This document shows positions 10,804 through 24,879 of a stretch of DNA of 64,000 nucleotides, one piece after another (the stretch's first letter is position 1; each line of letters begins with the position of its first letter). The DNA is from Patiria miniata (lineage: Eukaryota; Echinodermata; Asteroidea; Valvatida; Asterinidae). The position numbers and the translations under genes are program-made. The notes under the pieces are model-generated. The model was given only the letters and a program-made list of their open reading frames with translations. It was not told where the DNA came from and ran no database searches. The stretch lies in NCBI RefSeq assembly GCF_015706575.1, contig NW_024037074.1, positions 21,379,334-21,443,333 of the forward strand. The letters are read 5' to 3'.

Positions 10804-11423
10804 TAAAGGGCCCATGCAATGTAATTTTTTAATGCAATCCTTGAAAATGCACCTTTGTGTCCCATGTAACCTTATTTTCAATTTTCGTTTTGCCATTTTC
10901 AAGGGCATTTTGTTGCCTTTTTTGTTTTCATGCTAATGCAAATTTCCATATTCATGAGCAAGCTGTGATGTCATTCCAGGCAGAAACCTCAACTATTTTA
11001 GCACACATACATGTAGTTGCTAGAATTTTGCATATTTTGTTGTCGTAAATTTTCTTGTCTTTGGTGATTCGTTGTTGTGTCAGTACATGGCAGTAAACCA
11101 ATGAGCAAACTTTTCTCACAAATGTTTTTAATGCAATTTTTTAGTTCACAATTTGAACAGAAAACCCCTAAACTGAACAAAGTCTTCCTGAAGTGACATC
11201 ACAGCAACAGTGCCCTCAGTCGTCCGGAAGGAGGCATGTCAATTTAACATGATTAAAAAAAACCCACTTTTCAACAAAACTAACCAAAAAGGGATGTCAA
11301 ATAGTTTTCATACATTCAATAACATTAACCAAAAATAGATGTCAAATAGTTTTCTACATTTAAGAGAGGTAGAAACTAGTGCAAAATGTGTTCCTAAGAA
11401 AAAATTATTGCATGGACCCTTTT
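10804..11423. mobile_element. MITE-like element, TIR AAAGGGYCCATGCAAT
   Basis: AAAGGGCCCATGCAATGTAA at 10805 pairs with TTATTGCATGGACCCTTT ending at 11423. It contains an internal direct repeat, AGATGTCAAATAGTTTTC near 11335 against GGATGTCAAATAGTTTTC near 11291. No open frame of interest. Confidence 0.6.
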
Positions 11424-14400
11424 AGAAAGAGTGAACGTTTGTTACCCTTCAGAAAATTGGCCATGGGTATACATTGTGCACATATACATGTACAGTAGTT
11501 GAGCCAGCTCTGAAAGTGATATAAATTATTTGAATGCACTCATCCGTAGTAGCTTTGTTGAAATAATTGTACATGTGGGACCTAGTATGGTGGAAAATCT
11601 GCATTTACTTGAGGCCACTCAATATCGATAGCATTATCCATTGTCGGACTACCGTATGTAAATTACTTTCTGGAATTATACTATACAATGTAACGCATCC
11701 CTCTATTTGTACAGTGTATAATCAGCTCTTAATATTGTCTCATTTTGCTATGCACATGTACAGTGTATGTAACTTAATGATGTATTATTTGTGGCAAGAT
11801 GGTATAGAAGTGAATGTACAGTTGTGAATTTCACGTGTTTAATTCCCCTAAACATGTCTTGCAAACTTTAACAGTGAATTTGTTTCGAGTGCAAAGAAAA
11901 ATGGATACATTTTTTTCATTAATTTTCTGCAGTTTTGTATTCAAAATAAATCAGGGTATTTTTTTCCATAAAAATATTAACAGGTTCGGGTGTTACATTG
12001 TACGTGTAAACTCTTTATTTATCATTGATGTTTGAGTGATTTTCATAAGATGGTTGTGGACATTATCATTGACACTGCAGGCCTCATGTGCAGTGCTTCA
12101 TGTTGTGACAAAACAACTCCCTAATACCCAACAATGGCCTAACACTGAGATCCTGCAGGCCATGATGCTGATTGGAAATTCCTCTATAGAGCACAGAAAT
12201 GGGAATTTTGGATTCTCGTTGTTACCGGTCATTCTTGAGTCTTGACATTGCACAATGCATATAACATGCAGAATGTGGTTCATAGGTTCAATTCCTTTGA
12301 TGGGTAAGTGTTTTGGAACTAGCTGTCATGATTGCAAGTCGTCATGTACAAGTTGCATTGAATCATTGACAATTCAGTTCTGCACCTGTACTTGGCATGG
12401 CTGAGTTATATTCATACATGTATAAATGTATATTGTGATAGTGTAAATGTAGTATAAAAATGTATCTTCAGATTATCAATCCATATCTGTTCAAACTGAA
12501 TGTAATTCTGAAATATAGCCCATTATATGTAAACACATAAATGTACATGTGCATGTTTATGCATTACAGTGCAGTTTGTTTACAAGTGATGCAAGGTGAC
12601 TGGTGATGCCTACATGTAGCTTACACACTTGGTGGCTACACTGGGCAATAACTGCTGATCAAGCTCCTGTTTGTGTTTTGTTATTCACCTTCCTGTAACA
12701 TCTTAAGTAAGGTAAAGGGTCTCCAATCTTGTGACAAAGTCTGAATAATGTTTGTGTTTATTTTTGGCTTACGTAATCAGAATTTAATTGATTTGGCCGG
12801 TTTACCAATTATATAAACGAACTGAATTTGTTAAATTTTTGCAGATATCACTAGTATTTCCATACCTGATGACATCATCATAAAATCACAGTAATATTCA
12901 CAACTCGGGATCAGGATTGATGTTTGTCACTTTTTTTCCAAGTTGTAAGACATTTGTCACATGTAAGCTTGTTCTGTAGTTAAGGGACCACAAGTCAGTT
13001 GAATGAAAGTTGTGCCAAAAAGTGCAGGAATTGTGGAGAATCCACAAATGTGGTCCAAATTTTTCTTACTGCGGCCCTGGTAGGGCAAACATACAGTGTA
13101 CATATGCACCCAAGTGTGTATGTGCCTGCAATCAGGACCCCCTATTGTCCCTCTTTTGTTTGTAATTTAACTTTTTAGGAAGACCTCCCATGTTTTGTAC
13201 ACATCGCCAAATTGGGGACCTTTCGAGAATCGGGGACCCTATTGTCCTCTGTTGTTCAATTATTGAATGCAGAAACAAACTCATGTACACCCACAAATAT
13301 ACACAGAAGAGCTTCAGTGAAGTAGCTATACTCGACTCACTGAGCTGCAGAAACATCACTGCTAGACGCCATTTAAATGGTCATTATTATTATGCATATC
13401 AGTAGACTGTAACACTGGGACTAGTCAATGTCTTTATTGGAATTGCTCCACAGCTGTTTCTCCAATGCCTTTTTTTACCATTTTGTTGCTTTTTGGAGGT
13501 TAAAGGTAGGGTAGACCATTTGTCATTTGTGCATTGCTTTTGTTTAAAGCAACAAAAGTGTTCAAAATCAAAACACGGATGCTTAACAACTAACCTGATG
13601 AAGTTTTAGCTCTGTGAATGCTGTTTATTCTGAGAAAACAAAATTCTAGGATGTCGATTTCTATTCAAAAGTTGCAGAGTCATGTTTTGAATTGCGCCCG
13701 AAATCAACATCTGGGACACGTTCTTGTTCAGCTGATTGCAGCTAGGCGTTGCCACGCACAGAGCCGACGAATAGTAGCTGCTGCGCGCACGTGTGCGTTG
13801 TATCAATGCTTGCGCGCACCTAATTACAAAGCAACTGCTAACGAAAATTTCCAAAAATGCGCCACTTGACGTATCTGTGGAAATATTGCCTTCCTTTTTG
13901 GGGTTTTCTTCAAAATGACAGCATGCCAGAAAGAATAATTCCCAGGGAGTTTATTGCCATCACTATCTTTACACCAAGTAAGCTTTTCAAGAATAGTGTC
14001 ATCAGTTACATTTTGGATAGCTGCCAATGACCTGCTCTGCTATATTTTACCTTGACTGTGCATTCCCTTCATGTGTATTTGTTCCATTGTGCGAGTTACA
14101 ATGGATTGTGCTGGAGTCTGATGCTCTGTAACTTAAGGCAGGGTCAGAGCCTGGTGTGGCATGTGTACAGTTTACTTTGGTTTGGTAAGGAAATTCTGAA
14201 ATTGTAATATGATTGTGGAACCTGTACTAGTTGAAATCAACTCTGAATACATTTTAACAAGATGCCTTGAATCGCCTTCAAAATGTATATTTTTGAAAGT
14301 TTACAGTGCCTATATCGTGGTTGTAAGTGTTTTTCAGTACGTTATCATTATGCACATACCGACGAGTATGTACAATGTATATGAATAAATACTCTATGAA

Positions 14401-14898
14401 TTTTTGATGTATTATAACACCATTTTATTGTTGATGTTACTCATCTGTAAAATTTGTACATAAGTAACTGCCTCATACTGTTTGTACATTAAGCTGGACG
14501 TTTGAGGACACAGAATAAAACAGATTATTGCTGGCACATGTATCTCATTATTGACAAGGCTAGTGTGTTGCGCATTATAAAGATGAAATCTTGAATTTTT
14601 TTGTGGGGGCCAAGAGGGGGCCAAGAGGGCTCGATTGGTTTCATTTTTTTTTCAAAATCGGAAAGGATCTTGTGCTGTTGTCACATAGTGATACTGAAAA
14701 CTAAAAGGGATGTGAAGCTGATAGCTTGTGATGAAGATACGCAACATTTTATTTTATTTCATGAAAATTATAACATTTTTTGGGGAGATGGGGTTGGGGG
14801 TTGGGTGGGGGCATGGCCCCTATTGGGACCCCCCCCCCCCTCCCCGGAATGGGGATGGCCCAAATGGCCTCACGTTTACACCCAGACTCCAAGCGGTC
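11424..14898. other. Noncoding intergenic DNA
   Basis: No gene or confident repeat. There is a small GC-richer patch at about 13680-13830, and GGGGCCAAGAGG is repeated in tandem near 14605. Confidence 0.5.
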
Positions 14899-15422
14899 TT
14901 AAAGGGAATATACATCATTTGCTTTTACTGTAATTTTCAGAAATGGATGGAATTGGGGGGTTGGAAATATATAGCAAATATAGTTACACTGACTTTTTTG
15001 AGGTTTTGGGTTCGAAAATGCTATAAAAACCAAGAAAAACAATCATTTTCCTGTAGTCTGGTTCCCTGACTCCATATAAGAAGAAATAGAGCAGTTTACA
15101 TACATTGGGGAATTGTAAGGTCAGGGAACCAGTCTAGCTGGCTCGTACCCGTTCATATGTTTGTAATAGATTGCAAACAAGTGCGATGGTCAATTGGGGT
15201 CAGTATTTGAAAAAAAAGCCAGTTTTTTCCAACGCTGATCGGCCGATCAGCGTTGGAAATTGATACAAAGATACCACTTTTCTTGAAAATGACAGTATAC
15301 CAGGTGCCATGATTTTACAGGATGCTTTACACTGTCATTCACTAACAGTCCAGCAAGGTATTTCAAAATGATTTGGTAGTTTTATTTTTTGATGTTTGCA
15401 AATGTTGTATTTTCCCTTTAAA
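14899..15422 (+). mobile_element. TTAA-flanked MITE, copy 1
   Basis: Ends TTAAAGGGAATATACA and TGTATTTTCCCTTTAA give TIRs of about 20 bp with TTAA at both ends. Subterminal inverted words AGTCTGGTTCCCTGAC / GTCAGGGAACCAGTCT and a perfect 32-bp central palindrome (15227-15258) follow. Other copies lie at 36743, 42434 and 52322; copy 1 is nearest to the one at 52322. TTAA flanks suggest piggyBac-type or similar mobilisation, but the AGGG terminus is not a typical piggyBac end. Confidence 0.85.
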
Positions 15423-17112
15423 CAGAGTGATTAAATCCAATGAAATCCAAATAGAATCCAAGACGGAGTGTGCAGGGAGAAAACAAAGAGAAAACATTAA
15501 ACATTCAAGTTCATGTTGCATTCTTGCCTGTTTACAAAAACAATGCTTCAAAAGTTAATTGGCTCTTTCTCTTTTCCACTCTTTTTGAATTGAGTAGGTT
15601 TCATCAGAACTGTAGCAGTACTCTTGATCATATGACAGTGTTGGCAGGCATATGTCTATGTGTGAGTCATCCATGCACGGTTGTGTCATGTTGTAACAAG
15701 AGTTCCACCTGCCTATTCCAACAATCGGTCTTGATTTCCTGCTGATTTCTTAAAAGAAATATGGCCGGGAGTGCTCTTCCATTTTTACAACTAGGGGTGA
15801 CATCTACAGGAGTAATTTAATCCCTAGAAATTTGCTTTGCAGTCACAATCCAGAAAGCCTCTTTTCACATCATGTAGAAGGTTTAAATCCATGGGAGGAA
15901 AACCAATTTATTTTCTGTGAGAGTGTTGCTCAATATTCTTAAACATGCTCATATTGTCCAAAGCTATTTAGGCTTTATATGTGTTCTGAATATCATAGAA
16001 ATGTGCACACTAAGAAAGTCAATTTTGATTCATTCAATTAGAGTGCAGCTCAACCTAAGTGATTTCAAAATTAAGTTCAGACTATACAAGCCTTAACAAT
16101 TCTGCCTTACATGAAATTGTCACTGTAATACATGTACATGTATGTCTCGCCACTGAATTTTTTTTATACATTTTAAGTTTCACCCTAATGTATTGAGCTT
16201 CAGGAAGAATTGAAACATATTTTTCTTTCTTCCATTTAATATTTGTAGGAGCGCAGCTAGAAAAAGTCATGTATAGTGGCAAAAGGTGTAAACATCCCAG
16301 TCCGTAATTCTGAGAGTGAGATCAGGACACCTGTATAACCACTCAAGCGTGTCGAGGTTGTAGAGAACTAATTTAGCCAGCCAGTTTCCAATTTGTTGTA
16401 ATCAAATTGGAGAATAAGAACAAGGGTTAAGTTTATGTGGAGACATGGACTACGCGTAAATGCATGCTCAGTAGATGGTGCTTTGTGACCAGATCTCTCG
16501 TGTGCTGGACATTGCTGCATGTGCACACTGATCTTAATCCCACAATTTTGAAATGTCTGGAAAAGTTTCATGACTTTTCTGTTTTCATCCCCTCATCTCT
16601 AACTTGATCAATGCAGCTTGATTATAAGCAGACTACTAGTTAACATCGCAGTTTGCTGGATTTTAAATACGTGTAGTTCACCTCTACTTATTTGGAGGGA
16701 TGCTCATAAAGTTGCTAAATTTACTACAGCAATAGAAAGCAACAAAAACAGTATTACTGTATCCATAAATTTAACAACTTCATTCTGTAGTTCTCAAAAA
16801 AGGCAATATGACATTTAAGGTTCAGTAAAGTAGAATTCAGTTTTGCTGAATCAGTTTGAAAAAAAGTTATCGATTGGACCCGAAATTATAGAATGTTCTC
16901 CATTAATACCCAGAATCTTGTCAATATTGGCAACCTGCATACTTCCATTTAGATCAATTTTTGGATCATAACACAAAGCCGAGACACAATGGCCAAATGT
17001 TTGTTGCACTCAGGCATGCAAATACATTTATCATCAATATTTTTGACAATGTATTGAGTGAAGGTGATAGGCCTATCTAATTTACGACATGACACTAAAT
17101 GAGCCTATGCCC
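15423..17112. other. Noncoding intergenic DNA
   Basis: AT-rich; no recognisable gene, RNA or paired TIR. Confidence 0.5.
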
Positions 17113-17113
17113 C

Positions 17114-17382
17114 TGGGCGTTGCGAGGGGGGGAAGGGGAAGCTCCCCCATCCCCCCCCCCCCCGGAAAAACCAAAGAAAAACAAAAAACAAAGGGGGAAA
17201 AAAAGAAAAGAAAAAGAGGCGTGAAATCATATTGTTGTTAATTTAATGGGTTGGGGAGGGGGAGGCAAATGTCCCTGCCCACCCTCGAAAAAATGATCAA
17301 TCGGGAAAATGCTGGAAAATACAGTAATTTGGGGGGAAAATGGGCTTTGCCCCCCTCTAGAATAAGTCCTGGCGACGCCCAT
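17114..17382 (+). mobile_element. MITE, TIR (CA)TGGGCGTYGCNAGG, copy 1
   Basis: TGGGCGTTGCGAGG at 17114 pairs with CCTGGCGACGCCCA ending at 17382. The body shares AATGTCCCTGCCC and TTTGCCCCC.TCTAG with the copy at 51363-51604. GCCTATG occurs just outside both ends and may be the target duplication. Poly-C and A-rich tracts fill the middle. Confidence 0.7.
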
Positions 17383-20300
17383 GCCTATGTCTATGGGTTG
17401 GTGTACAGTGTATGCTACCTTGATGATAATTTCAAATGAAATTGCTCCAGCCTTTCACAAAATATAATTAGCTTGTGCTTCACATTAACTATGATGAAAA
17501 GTTTGATGAAATGATTGTTCGATGAAATGAGCGTGCACTAACTGCCTTGATGCTAATAACACATGAAAAGTGCTATGCCCTGCCGACCAGCAATTTATGT
17601 TACCATTAGAAATAGGTAGTATGAATTAGAGATAAATGACTTGGCATAAATGGACGGTATAGCAATGGCCTGTAACAAATGACTCCAACAGGTACTGCTA
17701 CCATGAAGGGGGGATTTGAAAAATATTAAAAAATAGGGGTTTCATAGCTTTGTTTGTTTGATGTCTGCAACACTGCGGGCTGCCCCCTCTCCCTTCAGCA
17801 AAATCCAACTAGCCATGAACATAAGAATACAGGAATGAACAAACTTTGTGTGGATGCAAACAAGTTGAGGGAAAAAGTCATCCTGGTTGGAATTGTTTCC
17901 ATGTGAATTAGTATCACAGGAGTTAGTTTCAGCTGACTGCTTGTGCTGGCTGATTGCTTGCATGAGAATGCCACACCACTCCTCAATTTTTAATTATGGT
18001 TTCCATATCGGCCCTGACCTTATCAAGTAATTGTTCATGCATACAGCAAAGCATCCCCCCCCAAAAAAAACCCCAGAACATACACCCCAACACACACACA
18101 CACAAAACAGCTGAAGGAAATTTGGTGCAAGCTTGACTTTTGATCAACATTTCTGATCTTATGTTTTAAAAACATTTTAAAAAATAGAAAAAAAAAAAAA
18201 AATATGAAATATGATGCGCCTATACAAAATCGACATTTCTACACTTGATCTGGTGGGATTATGACTGCAGATGGTACAATGAATTTCAGTTATTCTGCCC
18301 AGCTCACACACAAGTCATCTTGCTGATGATAATTATTATTCTGTTCCGACACAGAAAGGCTTTTGCGAATATGATCATATCCCATTCTGGATATGTTTTG
18401 TTCCAATTTCACGTCATGTTGGTGATTGGACCAACCATATATTTCCAGCTGATTTTACAACCCACAAATGCATATTTAATCGAAGACAATATCCTCACAA
18501 TATGGCCATGAGTAAAACATTAACTGTCTTCTTACCCCCATAACTGCTTAAAAATTGCTCATGTTGCCCCAATGGTGTAAGATAAATAAACACTGAACAC
18601 TAATCTCGGCATGTCTTCCTGATGTGATGTTGGACTATGCTCCTGAGGATGAGTCTGGTAGACTTGCTGTCAAGACAGACTGTAGAGCCATCAAGTCTGC
18701 AGTTGGGCTCAATTTATTAGTCTGTGGTGACAGCCAGTATGTTAGCTAGCAGATGATTGATGACATAGCCTATCACTGAGTAGGAAGAGGGGCTATAATT
18801 ATAACATGCATACTGCAGAGTGTAGCATTTTGACTGATCATGTACAGCAAGGCAAAATATGTATCAAGTTCTAATGGAAACATGTCCCTTTTTTTTCAAG
18901 CTTTTATCCGATGGTTGGTTAAAAAAATTCAGGAAAAAACATTTGCTTTAAAAAGAAACATTTCTTATGATAGATAAGGGACTAGTTTTTATATTTTTTA
19001 TTTTAGACATTTCAACTTCAAGGGATTGAACTTGCTAATTTCTTCCTGCATTTTTTTTCCTTCATTATATTTCGGTCTGGGAAACAGGAAGGCCACATAA
19101 TGTCTTGCATTTTAAAGGAACATGTTGAAAACCCCATATGGTTACATCTGATGAAGCTATTTTTGGCTTTTCCTGTGCACATTTCAAGCAGTAAATAAAG
19201 CCTTTCAATTATAAACAAGAGCTGTCAACATCAGACTCACACCACAATGATGACTGCCAAGCAAGTGAATAGGTCCAACAATTATGAGGGCAGTGTGTGT
19301 TTGATGCTTCGCTTATCGCAAAGGAACATGTGTGACTTGAATCTAGACTAGCCCTCCAATGGCTTGATTTTTAAGGACCAAACTTGTGTACCCTGAGACA
19401 GACCCATTGCATGTGATGTCACATCTGAGGGCAGATCCTTGTTCCTCTATAACTGCCAAGAGTCAACATATTGCACTTTCATTGTCAATAAATTAAAATA
19501 ACAAAAACTACCCTTAGGTCTCCTCGTTCAACTTCAAGGGTTTCTTCTCAGTAATTACACAAAAACAGTGAATTTTGAAAGTATAGTTGTTCGCAATCAT
19601 ATACTAGCTTTAATGATCTTTCCAATTAAATTTTAACGATCTTTCCACGCAGCCAGTTGCAGCTGTGTACATTAGGCTGGTATCATACTTAGGGTTAAGA
19701 TGCCTTACTAAAATTAGAAGTGCTTCAAACCCTGGCACTTGGCAGCAGAAGCTGGGGCTTGCTCACAGAGAACAGATGGCCACTGACAAGATGAAGTGGG
19801 TACCTTGACTCCTGAATGATAAACCTGTTTCATTGACCTTCCTTATGTTTGCAAACAGCCAGCAACATTTTGTATGGACAACCATTAATTCACACATTAT
19901 TCCAATCAGGCTTGGCAACAATTTTTTTCCCCATGACTTGAAGCAAGGTATCTTTTTTTTGTTTGGGGGGGGGGGGGGGGAGTGACAATGCTCCATAAAG
20001 TCTTTTGGAGGGAGCAGACAAGTACATACATACTTTACTAAATTGTTGATGTGTTTTGGCAGTACTTTTATATAAGTATGCAAGAACAGCGATTCAAATG
20101 GAAACATTCAACCAGATCACATATCATTTTATCAAGTACAAATTTATTTCAACTCACATGTACTTTCAAAACACATGTAAGAACTATATACTCCATACGT
20201 GATTGTCAAAACAAAAATAATGCAAATATTGCAAATATAAATTTAAAACATGCAAAAGATTTACCAAAGCTTTGTCTCACGTTAAGTTATCAGCATTTCA

Positions 20301-23109
20301 GTTAAAGCTATCGATGGGAAATCAATTTAAAAGAAAAATAGAAATTTGGGGAAGTAGGATTTTGTTGTGAAGTAACACAGATCCAAGAAAATGACCCCAA
20401 AATCTTCAGACAGCTTGGAGTAATAAATATAGATAAAAAGCTGGGTTACTTACATGTACACACGCATATAAATACACACAGATCAAAAGTAGCTGTATTT
20501 ACAAAGATAATACAGTGGTTTGGAACCAAGCAATATTTGTACAAAACATATTAAAAAACACACATCTAAATATTTGGTATAAAACACATACAATTTATAC
20601 AAGATCCTTGTGACACGCTAAACAGTAAAGGCCAAAGGACAGATGGAATGAAATGCAATGTAATTTATTCCTGTTAGGAAACACAGCTACAAAGGAAACC
20701 ATATAGACATATCTTTAAACCACCCCCCCCCCCACAAAGAACCTCTGAAGATTTACTTCACCAGAAAAACATGATATAGACACGTTTTAATTAGGTCTAA
20801 AAAGCTGCTGCTTAACTATTATTCACCTTTCTATATAAAAGGTGGATTAAAATATAAAAGTCATCCTTAGCAAAGTATATTTTGCTATCGGCTGTTTCAA
20901 TAAATGTTTGGGGCAGTGCACAACTCATTTGTAAAAAACACCAAAAGTCCAGCACCAAGCTGTAGATACATTGTACATGCATCAATTTTTATATTTGACA
21001 ACAGTTGATTTTTTCCCAGCCAAAACTGTCATACAAAAACCATTGATTTAGGCTTCACACGCTCAATGGAACTGTGAAATGTGACCATTGTTTTTTTTTT
21101 GGTGGCTAAGTCACTTTTATATGGCAAACAAAAATTTACAGTACATTGAAAAATATTTTTACTGACGTTCTGCAGTTTGTAAACACAAAAGAAAAACATG
21201 AAACTGAAAACAAGAGGGAATGAATTGAGAATGTGTGTGACAAACAGTTTGGAAAAGAATACATTTTGAAACTGGGCAAATGCATTGAGAAAAAGTGCAT
21301 GTGGGTCCTTACAAAAAAACCAAAACATATAACCAGAGAGATTAGCGACTCTATACATTTCATATCACATAGTGCATTGGATATTTAACAACTGCTTTAT
21401 AACTTTAAGTTTAGATGTACTTTTGCAAGACCAAAATATTTTTGACAAACTGAACTTTAAATCCAGAACCGGAGTAAGCATTATCACTGACCTTAATTTT
21501 GATTGTTATGAATGTACTTGTCTGGAATTGTACACATGACAGTTGACTTCCATTGCTTGTGATTTGGACTCGAGCATGTCTCAAAGTACTCTAGCCTTGG
21601 AGTAAAACATTCTGTCCAATATGTAATGCATCAAATACTTGTACATACATTTGCTTGCAATTCAGTAAATTTTTAAACTATGTTTGCAGCAACTTTTTAA
21701 AGTTAATGTGAACCCTTCAATTTTCTCTCCAACAATCAATCCTTTGTAACATGGCAAATCAAAACATGATGCAAGTAGAATAACATAATAACATAAAAAC
21801 ACATTTCATATGTTTACTTTCATGTTTACTTTCCACACATGCGCATGTAAACATGTTGCAACCCTGAAATTTGTACAGATTTGAATCCACATGGTGGAAA
21901 TTTCAACTGAACTGATGACTAGTCCATATGTGTGCGTCGCAGGGTTTAATGAATATCATCACCATCAATTGCTGTCTTTATATAAACAACAGAGGGCGGG
22001 CTTCTATATCAGCATTCCAAAAGCCAAATCAAAGTTTTGGTCGAATATGTGCCAACTTGCCCATACAATGCATTTCTTTGATAAGTAAAACACGTCACGC
22101 AATCCTAGTCCAATAAACGGCTAGCTTTTAGCATCACAGGGGTTTGTTTTTCTAAAACTCTCTCCCACAATTCACCGCTCACTCATACGAAAACGTTGAT
22201 TTTGACTTATTGTTTTCACATTGTTTGGAATCTAATTGCCACATCTTGTAAATCAGTTTATGAGCTGTGAAATGAAAGCGTACAATGTATTTACATTCGC
22301 ACAAATTATTTTTTTTAAGATTGGAAGGATAACTCGGTGGAAGAATAAATGGCAAGCTGCCAGCTGGTGGGATGGATGAATCATGGAGTAGACGAAAAGT
22401 GAATTGAAAGAGAACATCAAGTAAACCCTTCATCCTGTTTGATCAGTCACAGACAGTCAGAAATTCAATCCACTTTCCCTCCCATAACTATACACAGGCT
22501 AGTCACCAACAGGCATAAGGAATAAAAAAACTGTGAAAATCTACATGAAAGTCAAACTGGGAAAACCAACATATTTCGGATGAGTGTGGCAGGTCCATAA
22601 TGGGAGTAGCATCCCCATGGTTGAACAACTGCCACTTTAAAAAGAAAAACCTAAAAGTAACTATCCAAAGAAAGCTGTCTTTAATGTAAAACAGACATGA
22701 CAGACTAAGGAGCTGCTACCCCTTTCAAAGAAACCCACACAAAACACTCAGCTACATTGACTAACAATTAGCCACAAACTATTTCATTGGAGCACCATAT
22801 GTAAGCAACAGCTAGGTTCAGTATACATGTAGCCTTTAAAACAACGAAAAAGAGCAGCAGTGGAAGACATTAGGCAGCTTTCTTAAATTACTTGATAGAC
22901 AGCAGTGCATAGCAACAGCTTCCCCTAATCATGGTTACTATGGCAACATACAGGATTTTGGCTACCATACAACACCAACCAGCCAGGTAATTCCACTAAT
23001 GTTTTTGTTGAAAGGGGATAAGGGGAAAATGGCATGCATGATCAAATTGTTCATGTTGTATGCCTTGAAGGCTTGATGCGTTGCATGCTAATGGAACGTA
23101 TCTGATATT
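17383..23109. other. Noncoding intergenic DNA
   Basis: A 5.7-kb AT-rich stretch in which no gene, RNA gene or confident transposon was found. Confidence 0.5.
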
Positions 23110-23264
23110 ATACAAAATACAACATGGTTTGTCGGGAAATAGTGAAAATGAATGACCCCGAGGTGTTGGATGATTCGCCTTGGGAGATAGTCCCAACCAT
23201 CCAACACCGAGGGGTCATTTGTTTTCACTAGTTCCCCGCAAAAAACATGTTGTATTTGTTTTAG
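23110..23264. repeat. Foldback palindrome
   Basis: Arms ACAAAATACAACATG.. and ..CATGTTGTATTTGT enclose a stronger inner hairpin, GACCCCGAGGTGTTGGATG (23154-23172) with its partner at 23198-23216. It directly abuts the TIR element that begins at 23267. Confidence 0.65.
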
Positions 23265-23266
23265 TA

Positions 23267-23794
23267 TACCTCATAAATATTCATCAGGCAGCTGCAGTAT
23301 TTCATTCGTCCATTCCACCATGTTTTTTGATCGAGCAGTATTTGGATAATGTGAAACATTATTTCAATCTAAGGAAACGGACAGAATTGAAAGTTAATTT
23401 TGTGTCATTTATTAACTTTAACATTCACGCAAAACACTGCATTTATTATTATTGTGCAAAATTTCACCCACTTCCTCCTCAGTTAAAATCGCAAAGCGAG
23501 CACCACCGGTCGTGTCGCCATTTATATGCATGCCATAATAGACTGGCACATGCAACTGTCCTCACATGGTGTTTTCCACGGTACGTACGTAAAGCACATG
23601 CGTCGTGTAAAGAGATAACACAGTACTGGAACAAATCTAAGGTTGCGACCCAGGCGTGTGATAGTACCTCCCTGGTTTTTGCACGTCACGCCCCCGTACC
23701 AAAATGCGGGGTGATAGTAAAAACTTTCACACGATCGAGTTGCTGGAATGGACCAATGAAATGCCGCGGTTGCCTGATGAATATTTATGAGGTA
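23267..23794. mobile_element. TIR element with TA flanks, about 55-bp TIRs
   Basis: TACCTCATAAATATTCATC starts the left TIR and its inverted copy ends at 23794; similarity continues inward to TGGAATGGA / TCCATTCCA. TA is present outside both ends. The 528-bp body is noncoding; open frames on both strands are mirror images of the TIRs. Confidence 0.7.
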
Positions 23795-23810
23795 TAGTAA
23801 TACAGGTTTA

Positions 23811-23835
23811 CCGATGACACAGCTTGTGTCATCGG
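23811..23835. repeat. 25-bp perfect palindrome
   Basis: CCGATGACACA GCT TGTGTCATCGG, 16 bp outside the preceding TIR element. It may be a minimal hairpin element or a regulatory palindrome. Confidence 0.6.
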
Positions 23836-23984
23836 CAATATATAAAACAAAATTCGCCTGCGCCTGCAAACATGACCAATATACATGTACCGTACTTGGG
23901 TCTGAACTTACAATTGGAAAGTGATGTGTTATTCTCTAAGCATTGTAGTATTTGTGTTTCCTTCTAAACTTTACACCACCGTAA

Positions 23985-24287
23985 ATGGGCCTTATTCACG
24001 AGTATTGAATTAAAAGTGAGGTAAAATCTTAATATTTGGAACTTGCGAAGAGAAATGAAAGCAACTTAATTTCTAATTAATTCCAGTCTGCTTCAATGAA
24101 TAATTTAAAATTTGTAATTAAACATTCCCTAATGTTAAAAGCCAGATTTAAACAGAAATTGACAATAAAATAATGCTGCATTGTGCCTGCATATATAGTC
24201 TGGCGCCATCCCATTCAACGGTTAACACTTAACGCAATACATTCAGGGAACTCGACAAAAATGGCCAACTCGTAAATAAGGCCCATA
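23985..24287. mobile_element. MITE, TIR ATGGGCCTTATTYACGAG
   Basis: ATGGGCCTTATTCACGAG near 23985 pairs with CTCGTAAATAAGGCCCAT ending near 24286. The body is about 300 bp, AT-rich and noncoding. Confidence 0.65.
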
Positions 24288-24324
24288 CTTATTCAGCAAC
24301 AACAAGCATTCCCTTAACTTTCAA

Positions 24325-24879
24325 AATGGAGTCAAAACCCCCAGAGAAAGACAAATCACAGAAAAGAATGTCCTATGACAAGTCAACCTTCATGAGTACA
24401 GGTTGCCAAGTACCCTGTCAGCCTGGCACAGATGCGCCAACCAATTGGAGAAATTATTATCTGATTCAGATCAAGTAAATTAACGCTGGATGAGATGGCT
24501 TTGCAACAGTTGCTGGAGTCAAGTCACCAACTTGAAGAATTGTAGGCAGCAGAATATTGGGACAGTGAAATTTGTAGAAATTATGAGAGGACTGAAAAAA
24601 AAATCATTAGCTAGTAAAAAGAGCTTGTGAATGCATCATTGACAGTGAAGAGAATCTGCGTGGGACGAGACCCAGAATGTCTGACAAAAGTCAATAAAGG
24701 TCTGCACCCTTTGTTGGAAAATGATCAGTTGTTGAATGAGCATGTGATCTTCTCTCTCAAGAATTAGGTGAAGGATATCATTTTAACTGAATTTTAACAG
24801 ATGATGGAGTTACACTTCCCTGAGAAGAAACCAGATGACATGATATCACAGGATGACATCCAGTTCTGGAATGCCATTA
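24325..24879 (+). pseudogene. Possible gag-side remnant of a BEL/Pao-type retrotransposon
   Basis: Directly upstream of the pol remnant, the + strand shows broken coding-like stretches with stops, such as MESKPPEKDKSQKR near 24327 and ECLTKVNKGLHPLLENDQLL near 24678. The order is consistent with a gag-like leader, but no domain could be recognised, so this is inference from position. Confidence 0.25.

Noticed and set aside
13135..13245. Direct repeat of GGACCC.CTATTGTCC as a possible transposon pair
   Set aside because: Two short direct copies only, with no inverted ends or target duplication; could be chance or a small local duplication.
23180..23797. 205-residue open frame on +, with a 115-residue frame opposite
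   Set aside because: Both frames run across the same TIRs and translate as mirrored versions of one inverted repeat; no domain is recognisable.
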